Source: JBBQXY01 sp038209195 | Lineage (GTDB): Bacteria; Chloroflexota; Ktedonobacteria; Ktedonobacterales; Ktedonobacteraceae | Direction of reading: 5' to 3' | DNA length: 11,398 nucleotides | Assembly: GCA_038209195.1 (NCBI GenBank) | Contig: JBBQXY010000179.1 | Span: 1-11,398 of the forward strand | Shown: one piece after another, positions 5,210-11,398 of the stretch | How the letters are laid out: each line of letters opens with the position of its first letter | Position numbering within the stretch: the first letter of the stretch is position 1 | Program-made: the position numbers and the translations under genes | The notes under the pieces: generated by a model | The model's database searches: none | What the model was told of the DNA's origin: nothing | What the model saw: only the letters and a program-made list of their open reading frames with translations

Positions 5210-7072
5210 ATGAACCATGTTTCTCAGTCATTCCTGTCATGGTGGTTTGCCACCGTGACACCCGCTCATACTCCTATGACGACGCTTGCTCAACGAGAAA
5301 TCATGCGCAAACGACGTCTTTTCAGCCTTATGCTGTTCATAGCCCTGTTGGTATGCCTGGGATATTTAGTTTGCGCGGTTATCATCACTTCATTAGCTCA
5401 CCAGGCACCCATGTATGCTCTAGAAGTGGGCTTTATTCTGTTGGCGTTCTGGCTCAATCGACAGGGGTACCTCAAACTCGCCTGTGTAATCTTTTATTTC
5501 TGCTATGGAATCACCACCCTCATAGCTGGTCAAACGACCGCTCTCGCGGATCCGCTTTTCCTCTTATGGACCTGTTTTTTGATGACGACTTTCCTGGTAT
5601 CGCTCGGATTCTTTGTCACGGGATGGATCATTTTCCTGAGTGCGGTGATCGAAAACCTCCTGTTCTTCTGGTACCTACTCATCGTTAATCGCGCTCAAAT
5701 CACTCTACTGTTATCGCCCCCGGAACTCCAGCATGCCCTTCTCTATCTCTGTATCTTGCTTTACGCGAGTGCCTTCCTGGGCATCTTCTTTGCTGCCGCG
5801 ACGAAAAAAGCGGTCATCCAGGCCGATCGTGCCATCGAGTTAGAGCAAGCGCACCACACCATTTCTGAAGCATATAGAAGCCTGGAGGTAGCCAATAAAA
5901 CGATTCAGGTGCAGGCTTTGACGGATGGTTTGACAGGTCTGCCCAATCATGGTGCTATCATCAAGCAAATTGCGGCGGAAATCCTGCATTGTCAGAGTAG
6001 TCAAAGCAATTGCGCTATTATCTTTGTCGATATCGATCATTTTAAGCACATCAACGACACCTGGGGACATGCGGCGGGCGATGCAGTGTTGTACGAGGTG
6101 GGACAACGGCTTCGCGAGGGGGTGCGTAAGGACGACTGTGTTGGACGCTATGGCGGGGAAGAATTCGCCATTCTGCTCTCGAACATCGAACAGTGGGAAG
6201 CGTTTGAGCTGGCCGAACGTCTGCGTTGCTCCATCGCTGAGGCACCCTATGTGTGGCAGCGAGAGGAGAAGCAGTCTGCGATACCTATCCCCCTCACAGC
6301 CAGCTTTGGCCTGGCGGCCTATCCCCTTGATGGACTCACAGCGAGGGAATTGCTTGACACAGCAGATACTGCGATGTATACAGCCAAACACACTGGACGC
6401 AATCGAGTGTGTCTCGCAGATGGGGAGGGCATAGATTCAGTCGAGCAAGAGAAGAACCAACAGGTACCTCAATACAGCGAGCAGAGCATTCTACAAACGA
6501 TTTCAACGATGGCAGCGTTTCGCGATCAGGACACACAGGCGCACGCTTACCGAATGATACAAATGGCTGAAGCCACCATGCGAACGATGGGCAGGTCCGA
6601 GGATGAGGTCGCGCTACTTCGTCTGGCCGTGCAATTGCATGATATTGGCAAAATAGGTATACCAGATGCCATTTTACATAAGCCCGGTCCCCTTACTAAA
6701 GATGAATGGGACGTCATGCGTCTCCATCCACAGATAGGCCAGCAGGTCCTCAACCAGGCAAAAGGACAGTTTGGGCTCGTTTCTCACATCGTAGTGGCTC
6801 ATCATGAACGTTGGGATGGAAAGGGCTATCCCTATGGGTTGGCGCATCAGGAAATCCCATTGGGAGCGCGTATTCTTGCCGTGATTGATGCTTATGATGC
6901 GATGACCTCATCACGTCCTTATCGAGAAGCACTTTCTACAGCAGAAGCCCAAAAAGAACTCCTGCACTGTGTAGGCACCCAGTTTGACCCGCAGGTGGTC
7001 GTGGCCTTCTTGCACGTGCTTCAAGCACAAGAGCCAGAGGTGAACATGCTTCCCGCTTCTGTCACCCTATGA
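5210..7072 (+). CDS. Membrane GGDEF/HD-GYP cyclic-di-GMP enzyme
   Basis: The 620-residue protein has about six hydrophobic membrane segments (roughly residues 33-205). A short helical, probably coiled-coil linker (AIELEQAHHTISEAYRSLEV) follows, then a GGDEF diguanylate cyclase domain (about 235-405) and a C-terminal HD-GYP phosphodiesterase domain (about 430-605). Both catalytic sites look intact. The cyclase has GGEEF (315-319), metal-site D274 in FVDIDHF, and an RKDD inhibitory site (306-309) five residues before GGEEF. The HD-GYP has HD at 477-478 in HDIGKIG and HHERWDGKGYP at 531-541. It could therefore both make and degrade cyclic-di-GMP. The membrane part is not a known sensor domain that I can name. 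The frame is open from a TTG at 5189, but ATG 5210 has the better-placed SD (GAGG, 5200-5203). That SD lies in an inverted-repeat arm, which suggests translational control. Confidence 0.93.
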   Translation: MNHVSQSFLSWWFATVTPAHTPMTTLAQREIMRKRRLFSLMLFIALLVCLGYLVCAVIITSLAHQAPMYALEVGFILLAFWLNRQGYLKLACVIFYFCYGITTLIAGQTTALADPLFLLWTCFLMTTFLVSLGFFVTGWIIFLSAVIENLLFFWYLLIVNRAQITLLLSPPELQHALLYLCILLYASAFLGIFFAAATKKAVIQADRAIELEQAHHTISEAYRSLEVANKTIQVQALTDGLTGLPNHGAIIKQIAAEILHCQSSQSNCAIIFVDIDHFKHINDTWGHAAGDAVLYEVGQRLREGVRKDDCVGRYGGEEFAILLSNIEQWEAFELAERLRCSIAEAPYVWQREEKQSAIPIPLTASFGLAAYPLDGLTARELLDTADTAMYTAKHTGRNRVCLADGEGIDSVEQEKNQQVPQYSEQSILQTISTMAAFRDQDTQAHAYRMIQMAEATMRTMGRSEDEVALLRLAVQLHDIGKIGIPDAILHKPGPLTKDEWDVMRLHPQIGQQVLNQAKGQFGLVSHIVVAHHERWDGKGYPYGLAHQEIPLGARILAVIDAYDAMTSSRPYREALSTAEAQKELLHCVGTQFDPQVVVAFLHVLQAQEPEVNMLPASVTL

Positions 7073-7230
7073 TTGGAATTCATCCTGCTGCACCTTGTCG
7101 AAGTTTTTGGATGTCATTTTTTCTGACCAGAAAGCGAAGGCGGGAAGAGAAGGTAGGAGGAGGAATACCCTTGCAACGATGAAATGCGGTAAGATATCTC
7201 CATGCGTAGCAAGAAACGAGGAATAACCCA

Positions 7231-8466
7231 ATGGGTAGCACGTCATATTGGCAAGCAGCGTTAGAGACAACGACAGATATGCCACGTCCGCTTGTTCGGC
7301 CTGTTGAGGGCGATTGCACAACGGAGGTCGCTATTATTGGCGCGGGTATTACTGGTAGTGCCATTGCGTTGGAATTGGCGCGGGCGGGAAGAGCGGTCAG
7401 GGTTTTGGAAAGTCGTCAGATCGCGGCAGGGGCCAGTGGTCGCAATGGGGGCATCATCACCAATAGCACGGGGGAGAAGTACGCGACCGTCGTAGCGCGC
7501 CTAGGCCGTGAAAAAGCCCGTCGCCTCTGGACATTTCATGACGACAATATGCGACGTGCTACAAGCCTCTGCGACGAATTCGCAGAGCGCGGGTGGTCGT
7601 GCGAATTTCGGTGCAATGGTATTCTTGGCATGGCGACCAGTACACGTGAATTAGGCACGCTACAGGAGAGTGCTACTCTGTTGAATGAGGATGGTTGGCA
7701 AGCGAGCATCGTGGCTCGTCATGAATTGCCAGCAAGGTTGCGGCAAGGCTACCTCGGTGGAATCTTTCATCCTGGCAGTGGCACATTGCAGCCAGCAAAA
7801 TTTGTGACTGGATTGGCGTTGCTGGCGCAACAGGCAGGAGCTATCTTCCATGTTGAAAGCCCTGTTAATGCCATCGCAGTGGGCACTGATGGCGTGGTGC
7901 TTACAACACCACAGGGCAAAGTGCAGGCACGCGAAGTTGTACTGGCGACGAATGCGTGGCTACCAGAAATTGGCACACAACTGGGCGTAGACTGGTTGTC
8001 GACGTGCATCAAGCCGACGCGAGGCCAGCTCATCGCCACGGAACCCATCGATGAACAACTCTTCCTGTTGCCATGTGGCGCTGATGAAGGCTACCAATAT
8101 TGGCAGCAACTGGCGGATGGGCGACTTGTGGTGGGAGGATGGCGCAATCATTCTTTTGACACGGAAACGACCCTGGACGAGACGCCAGGAGGAGAGGTGC
8201 AAAGGCAATTGGATGCCTTTGTACATGTGACGCTTGGTCTGCCAGAGGTACGTATCACTCAGCGTTGGGCCGGTATCATGGCCTTTGCTAAAGATGGCTT
8301 ACCTTTGATTGGCAAACTACCGGGCAGGCCACATTGCTACATCGCGGGTGGTTTCACGGGACATGGCAATGCGTCCGCGCTACAGGCTGCCTGTATCGTG
8401 CGTGAGCTTGTTGCTGGTCGGACGCATCCCCAGGCAGACCTGTTTGATCCGGCACGTTTTTTATAG
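7231..8466 (+). CDS. FAD-dependent oxidoreductase, DAO family (PuuB-like)
   Basis: The 411-residue product is a D-amino-acid-oxidase-fold flavoenzyme. The N-terminal SYWQAAL, the dinucleotide motif VAIIGAGITGSAIALELA (G37, G39, G42; E60 ends the second strand), and GASGRNGG (67-74) are typical of gamma-glutamylputrescine or glycine/sarcosine-type oxidases. Near the C-terminus, the WAGIMAFAKDGLPLIG and AGGFTGHGNA segments complete the flavin site. Expected chemistry is oxidation of a secondary or primary amine with release of aldehyde or keto product plus H2O2; the actual substrate cannot be read from sequence. It has no signal peptide. The ATG at 7231 follows GAGGA (7218-7222) at 8 nt. The 158-bp gap upstream has a weak TTGCAA (7171-7176) but no good -10. 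Its last 6 bp overlap the end of the convergent membrane-protein gene. Confidence 0.9.
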   Translation: MGSTSYWQAALETTTDMPRPLVRPVEGDCTTEVAIIGAGITGSAIALELARAGRAVRVLESRQIAAGASGRNGGIITNSTGEKYATVVARLGREKARRLWTFHDDNMRRATSLCDEFAERGWSCEFRCNGILGMATSTRELGTLQESATLLNEDGWQASIVARHELPARLRQGYLGGIFHPGSGTLQPAKFVTGLALLAQQAGAIFHVESPVNAIAVGTDGVVLTTPQGKVQAREVVLATNAWLPEIGTQLGVDWLSTCIKPTRGQLIATEPIDEQLFLLPCGADEGYQYWQQLADGRLVVGGWRNHSFDTETTLDETPGGEVQRQLDAFVHVTLGLPEVRITQRWAGIMAFAKDGLPLIGKLPGRPHCYIAGGFTGHGNASALQAACIVRELVAGRTHPQADLFDPARFL

Positions 8467-8970
8467 GGTGACGCGATTGCCACCCGCTGGCATAGTAAAG
8501 CGCAAGAAGCCGCCCATGGCCAGTCGAGTGCAGATGACATCGAGGGTGAAGAGGGCAAAGAGGAGCGCGGCACTTTTCAACTCGTACAGGCCGAGGTCAA
8601 GTAAGCTGAGGTGATTACTGCCAGTGATAAAGAGTCGCCACAGGGCTGGCCCCTGTTGCACACCACCCAGCACGTTGACGGGTAGACCTATTGCGAGGGT
8701 CAGCACGATATCAACGCCCAGGCAAAGTGCCGCCATGCGCAGGCCGAGCAGCCAGAAGCGTTTGCTGAGGCGTTCACGTTTGGTAGAGACGATGCGGCGC
8801 GTGGCCCAGACGGGACCCAGTAAATATTGCAGCACGAGAAAGAGCAAAGGGGCAGCCACAAAGACCCAATCGGGGAAAAAGGCGGGCGTAATGAGCGCGC
8901 CAAGACGCCCCAACGTATAGAGGATGACGCCCTCTACAAGACCACGTCGGTAACTGACTTTATTAAACAT
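8461..8970 (-). CDS. Hypothetical four-helix membrane protein
   Basis: I do not recognise the 169-residue protein. It shows about four hydrophobic segments: LVEGVILYTLGRLGALITPAF, WVFVAAPLLFLVLQYLLG, a third spanning LGLRMAALCLGVDIVLTLAIG, and SAALLFALFTLDVICTRLAMG. A positively charged loop between helices 2 and 3 (RRIVSTKRERLSKR) suggests that this loop faces the cytoplasm. There is no catalytic motif. The start at 8970 has only a weak SD (AGGT, about 12 nt away), but it begins 15 nt after the stop of the FmdB-like gene, so it is probably co-transcribed and translationally coupled. It ends in a 6-bp convergent overlap with the FAD oxidoreductase: its TAA is read from 8461-8463, next to the oxidoreductase TAG at 8464-8466. 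Confidence 0.8.
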   Translation of the reverse strand: MFNKVSYRRGLVEGVILYTLGRLGALITPAFFPDWVFVAAPLLFLVLQYLLGPVWATRRIVSTKRERLSKRFWLLGLRMAALCLGVDIVLTLAIGLPVNVLGGVQQGPALWRLFITGSNHLSLLDLGLYELKSAALLFALFTLDVICTRLAMGGFLRFTMPAGGNRVTL

Positions 8971-8985
8971 GATAGGTTTGACCTG

Positions 8986-9213
8986 TTAGTTGCAGCCGCA
9001 ACTACCACCGCCACAACTGCAACCACCCATGGCTGGCGTCTCATCGTAGCTCGTATCTTCTCCGTCGCTGCGTGACATAGCGAAGACGGAGAGTAATCGG
9101 CGTACTTTTTCGCTATGGCATTTCATGCAGACGACATCGTCGGCGTGTTGGTGGCTGACGAGCAATTCAAATTTGGCGCGACAGTCTGAGCAGTAGTATT
9201 CGTATAAGGGCAT
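8986..9213 (-). CDS. FmdB-family zinc-ribbon protein
   Basis: The 75-residue protein starts MPLYEYYCSDC, the hallmark of the FmdB/CxxC_CxxC_SSSS family. Two knuckles, C8-x2-C11 and C29-x2-C32, form one zinc ribbon. The family is named after a presumed regulator of formamidase genes in Methylophilus, but most members have no proven role. The tail is rich in Cys and Gly (CSCGGGSCGCN, residues 65-75) and could bind a second metal; such Cys/Gly tails are common in the family. The ATG at 9213 is preceded by GGAGG (9223-9227) at 9 nt. It is the first gene of a two-gene minus-strand unit with the membrane protein, driven by the promoter at 9258-9286. Confidence 0.92.
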   Translation of the reverse strand: MPLYEYYCSDCRAKFELLVSHQHADDVVCMKCHSEKVRRLLSVFAMSRSDGEDTSYDETPAMGGCSCGGGSCGCN

Positions 9214-9257
9214 AGAAGGGTTCCTCCAATATAGTGACCATACTTCGTATTCACTCT

Positions 9258-9286
9258 ATTGTATGGCCTATTTCAAATATAGTCAA
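9258..9286 (-). promoter_or_regulatory. Sigma70-type promoter of the FmdB operon
   Basis: Read on the minus strand, TTGACT (9286-9281, 5/6) and TACAAT (9263-9258, 5/6) are 17 bp apart. Transcription should start near 9251, leaving a leader of about 38 nt. The -35 box contains the TGA stop codon of the malic enzyme gene (9285-9283). Confidence 0.8.
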
Positions 9287-11016
9287 GGTTGTGCTTTATA
9301 TTTTAGGCGGGGATAGTGGGGGTTCCACATTGTTGCGGTGACGCGACGTTCGAGTTCTTCGGTTGAGGTTTGCTTGGCTACGCCTGCTTGTTGGGCGGCG
9401 AGGCCAACCGCGAAGGCCACGCGCCGTGAGACTGTGCGTACATCGGCGACCCTGGGATAGAGTGATGCAGTCGCAGTCTGGCGAGCGGGTGAACATTCGC
9501 TGAGCGCACGGGCGGCGGCGGTGAACATCTCGTTGGTCACGCGTCGGGCTTGCGCGGCAATGATGCCAAGCCCCATGCCTGGGAAGATGAACATGTTGTT
9601 ACATTGTCCGATGGTGATTGTTTGACCATTGTAGGATACGGCGGGATAGGGACTACCAGTGGCGACCAAGGCACGTCCTTCCGTCCACACCATCAGGTCG
9701 GCTGGCGCAGCCTCGCTTTTAGATGTCGGGTTGGATAGTGGGAAGATGATTGGTCGTTCAACGTGTTTGGCCATCTCGCGCACGATGGCTTCTGAAAATA
9801 CGCCTGGCATCGCAGCCGTACCGATCAAGATCGTCGGGTGGACGTGCGTCACTACCTCTTGCAGCCCAATGTGCTCTGAAGATGCTGTAGCTGCAGTAGT
9901 GGCTGTTTTCCAGTCAGCGAAACGCTCCTGAGGTTGGGCGAAGATTACCTTCTCTTCCTCTAAATCCTTGCGCCCAGAATGTACTAGGCCACGGCTATCA
10001 ATCAGCCAGATTGAGCGTCGTGCCTCTTCTAACGAAAGTCCTTCGTATTGCATTGCTGCTACGATCTGTTCGGCAATGCCTGTTGCCGCCGAGCCAGCAC
10101 CGAGAATAACGACGCGTTGCTCGCTCAGCTTGGTGCCAGTTACCTGCACCGCGGCGAGCAAACCAGCCAGGGTCACAGCCCCTGTCCCCTGGATATCGTC
10201 ATTGAAGGTGCAAAGCTGATCCTGATACTGCGTGAGCAGTCGCCGCGCATTGTTTTTGGCGAAATCTTCCCATTGTAGTAGCACATGGGGAAACACACGT
10301 TTCACTGCCTGGACAAAGGTATCAAGGAAGGCATCGTATTCTGGCCCGCGCACGCGCTCGTGATGCCAGCCCAAATAGAGGGGGTCATGGAGTAGGTCCT
10401 TATTATCCGTGCCCATATCCAGGATGATCGGCAGTGTTCTGGCCGGGTGGATGCCCGCACATACGGTGTACAGGGAAAGTTTGCCGACAGGAATACCCAT
10501 GCCGCCGACACCCAGATCACCCAAGCCGAGGATGCGTTCACCGTCCGTGACCACGATAACATCGATATCTTTATAGGGAGCATGCTGGAGCAGCGTTTCG
10601 AGTTCATCCTTATAGGGATACGAGAGATACAAACCACGAGGACGGCGATACAGGTGACTGTAGTTCTGACAGGCCAGGCCCACGACAGGAGTGTAGACGA
10701 TTGGGCTCATCTCCTCGATGTGCTTGGAAAGCAAGTGGTAGAAGAGGATTTCGTTGCGGTCTTGCAGAGATGCCAGGAAAATATAACGCTCCAGGTCGTC
10801 GTCTTTACGGCTGTAGTTTTCATACGTGCGGGCTAGTTGCACTTCCACTGGAGTAATGTGCGGTGGGAGCAGTCCTAACAGGTGGAACTCACGTCGTTCG
10901 TCCTCCGGGAAGAAACTTCCTTTATTCAATAAAGGATTTTCCAAAAGCATCCGGCCAGTGACAGATACCTCTAATACATCTTCTTCGATTTGCTCAACAT
11001 GATCCTCTGTTTGCAT
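9283..11016 (-). CDS. maeA: NAD-type malic enzyme (malate dehydrogenase, decarboxylating)
   Basis: The 577-residue protein is a large-subunit-type malic enzyme, close in size to E. coli MaeA (about 565) and to eukaryotic enzymes. It decarboxylates L-malate oxidatively to pyruvate and CO2. Key residues are visible: Y108 in SPIVYTP, K179 in GIPVGKL, and the metal ligands E250-D251 in WEDFAKNNA and D274 in FNDDIQGTGA. The second dinucleotide fold follows with VVILGAGSAATG (303-313), and LIDSRGL lies further on. The layout and FSNPTS-like LSNPTSKSE segment fit the family; NAD preference is the usual assignment but is not proven here. The ATG at 11016 has AAAGGAG upstream with a rather long 11-nt spacing. 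No terminator is visible after the stop, so transcripts may read into the FmdB gene, 70 bp downstream. Confidence 0.95.
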   Translation of the reverse strand: MQTEDHVEQIEEDVLEVSVTGRMLLENPLLNKGSFFPEDERREFHLLGLLPPHITPVEVQLARTYENYSRKDDDLERYIFLASLQDRNEILFYHLLSKHIEEMSPIVYTPVVGLACQNYSHLYRRPRGLYLSYPYKDELETLLQHAPYKDIDVIVVTDGERILGLGDLGVGGMGIPVGKLSLYTVCAGIHPARTLPIILDMGTDNKDLLHDPLYLGWHHERVRGPEYDAFLDTFVQAVKRVFPHVLLQWEDFAKNNARRLLTQYQDQLCTFNDDIQGTGAVTLAGLLAAVQVTGTKLSEQRVVILGAGSAATGIAEQIVAAMQYEGLSLEEARRSIWLIDSRGLVHSGRKDLEEEKVIFAQPQERFADWKTATTAATASSEHIGLQEVVTHVHPTILIGTAAMPGVFSEAIVREMAKHVERPIIFPLSNPTSKSEAAPADLMVWTEGRALVATGSPYPAVSYNGQTITIGQCNNMFIFPGMGLGIIAAQARRVTNEMFTAAARALSECSPARQTATASLYPRVADVRTVSRRVAFAVGLAAQQAGVAKQTSTEELERRVTATMWNPHYPRLKYKAQP

Positions 11017-11075
11017 TTTGTGCTTAACTCCTTTGGCTCACTTCGCTGTGTTACATAGGGGGTTCTTGTGCATTC

Positions 11076-11081
11076 ATTATA
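11076..11081 (-). promoter_or_regulatory. Consensus -10 box before the malic enzyme gene
   Basis: TATAAT is read on the minus strand from 11081 to 11076, 59 bp upstream of the start codon. The -35 region at 17 bp spacing reads GCCCTT, a poor match, and TTGTGT lies only 13 bp away. A promoter here is likely from position but may need an activator. Confidence 0.45.
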
Positions 11082-11138
11082 TCTCATGGCAATCACACAA
11101 GGGCGATCGGCAAGGCTCGTGAATGGTCGTAGGACACA

Positions 11139-11217
11139 GTCCAGCTTCATTTGTCAGATAGCAATCTCTGCAAAATGGCCTGAGAAGCAAGCTGCCTTGT
11201 GACAAATGAAGCGGGAC
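11139..11217. repeat. 79-bp element with 18-bp inverted ends
   Basis: GTCCAGCTTCATTTGTCA (11139-11156) and TGACAAATGAAGCGGGAC (11200-11217) are complementary at 17 of 18 positions, including an uninterrupted 13-bp core. The 43-bp interior has no coding potential. It could be a tiny non-autonomous (MITE-like) element, a large RNA hairpin or a pair of operator sites. No clear target-site duplication flanks it. Confidence 0.65.
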
Positions 11218-11230
11218 GGTGTAGTAGGGC

Positions 11231-11262
11231 GCGATTTATCGCCGCCACTGCCGATTTATCGC
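11231..11262. repeat. Two short palindromes, CGATTTATCGC twice
   Basis: GCGATTTATCGC (11231-11242) and CCGATTTATCGC (11251-11262) lie 20 bp apart, each able to form a small CGAT/ATCG stem. The period is about two helical turns. They may be degenerate copies of an intergenic palindromic repeat or a paired binding site. Confidence 0.45.
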
Positions 11263-11304
11263 AATACCATTCAAATAAGGATGAACGGCAACACCGTGTG
11301 TGTA

Positions 11305-11338
11305 GGGACAGGGGGATGAGGGGATGCGGACGCGGGGG
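11305..11338 (+). other. Cluster of four G-runs (possible G-quadruplex)
   Basis: G-runs of 3, 5, 4 and 5 (11305-11307, 11311-11315, 11320-11323, 11334-11338) are separated by loops of 3, 4 and 10 nt. A quadruplex is possible on the plus strand, although the last loop is longer than the usual 7-nt limit. Confidence 0.35.
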
Positions 11339-11398
11339 CCTTGTGCCTGTCCTGCTGGGGGTTCTGAACATCCCACAGGACGAGGACAAGCACAAGGC
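11338..11398. repeat. Imperfect long hairpin at the window edge
   Basis: GCCTTGTGC (11338-11346) pairs with GCACAAGGC (11390-11398). After one mismatch TGTCCT (11348-11353) pairs with AGGACA (11383-11388), and further in TGGGG (11356-11360) pairs with TCCCA (11371-11375), including one G-U, around a 10-nt loop. The outer arm ends exactly at the last base of the window, so the stem may continue beyond it. No coding sequence is involved. Confidence 0.6.

Larger units (their letters stand above)
11041..11398. other. Non-coding right end, rich in inverted repeats
   Basis: No credible gene is seen. The one longish open frame on the minus strand (11395-11147) gives an Arg/Ser/Pro-rich, low-information peptide and runs through the inverted repeats. 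The region holds the malic enzyme promoter area, a 79-bp inverted-repeat element, two short palindromes, a cluster of G-runs and an imperfect hairpin cut by the window edge. The next gene must lie beyond 11398. Confidence 0.6.

Noticed and set aside
5110..5688. Open frame of 192 codons starting right after the aldehyde dehydrogenase stop
   Set aside because: It overlaps the start of the GGDEF/HD-GYP gene in another frame, has no SD, and its translation shows no family features, whereas the overlapped frame encodes clear membrane helices.
5840..6391. Minus-strand open frame of 183 codons inside the GGDEF gene
   Set aside because: It is antisense to the conserved GGDEF domain and its translation looks like complement-derived sequence with no motif or SD.
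7110..7140. T-rich stretch after the GGDEF/HD-GYP gene as a terminator
   Set aside because: The TTTCT/AGAAA stem follows the T-run instead of preceding it, so it does not fit an intrinsic terminator on the plus strand.
11147..11395. Minus-strand open frame of 82 codons at the right end
   Set aside because: The peptide is rich in Arg, Ser and Pro with no domain, and the frame crosses inverted repeats and the G-run cluster.
1..11398. CRISPR array, tRNA, rRNA, prophage or transposase
   Set aside because: No regularly spaced repeats, cloverleaf sequences, rRNA segments or mobile-element proteins were seen on either strand.

Overview
The window is an ordinary-looking bacterial chromosome segment of moderate GC. 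Its gene products and the intergenic hairpin repeats suggest a member of the Chloroflexota, most likely class Ktedonobacteria. That placement is inferred from protein style and architecture; no marker gene proves it. There is no CRISPR array, transposase, phage gene, rRNA or tRNA that I can support.

Layout, left to right. Positions 1-520 are non-coding and hold a 24-bp perfect hairpin and degenerate direct repeats. A small SprT-like zinc protein follows (521-1030). A strong sigma70-type promoter (1122-1150) then drives a structured leader of about 270 nt and rho (1428-2687). The only good ribosome-binding site before rho serves a 16-codon leader ORF whose stop overlaps the rho GTG start, so rho is probably translated by coupling. 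A 20-bp perfect hairpin separates rho from a bifunctional-nuclease (DUF151) protein (2832-3476). Next come an aldehyde dehydrogenase (3613-5109) and a membrane-anchored GGDEF/HD-GYP cyclic-di-GMP enzyme (5210-7072), whose ribosome-binding site lies in one arm of a 12-bp inverted repeat. A DAO-family FAD oxidoreductase (7231-8466) ends the plus-strand block.

The minus strand carries an NAD-type malic enzyme (11016-9283), an FmdB-like zinc-ribbon protein (9213-8986) and a four-helix membrane protein (8970-8461). The last of these overlaps the oxidoreductase tail to tail by 6 bp. FmdB has a near-consensus promoter whose -35 box contains the malic enzyme stop codon. The right end (11041-11398) is non-coding. 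It contains the malic enzyme promoter region, a 79-bp element with 18-bp inverted ends, two short palindromes, a G-run cluster and a long imperfect hairpin that reaches the window edge.

The genes do not form one pathway. Rho and the DUF151 protein are information-processing functions. The aldehyde dehydrogenase, FAD oxidoreductase and malic enzyme are central or amine/aldehyde metabolism. The GGDEF/HD-GYP protein is signalling. I see no convincing new multi-gene system. The most interesting signals are the post-transcriptional control elements: the rho leader ORF and leader structures, the RBS-masking repeat before the cyclic-di-GMP gene, and the several perfect hairpins between genes.
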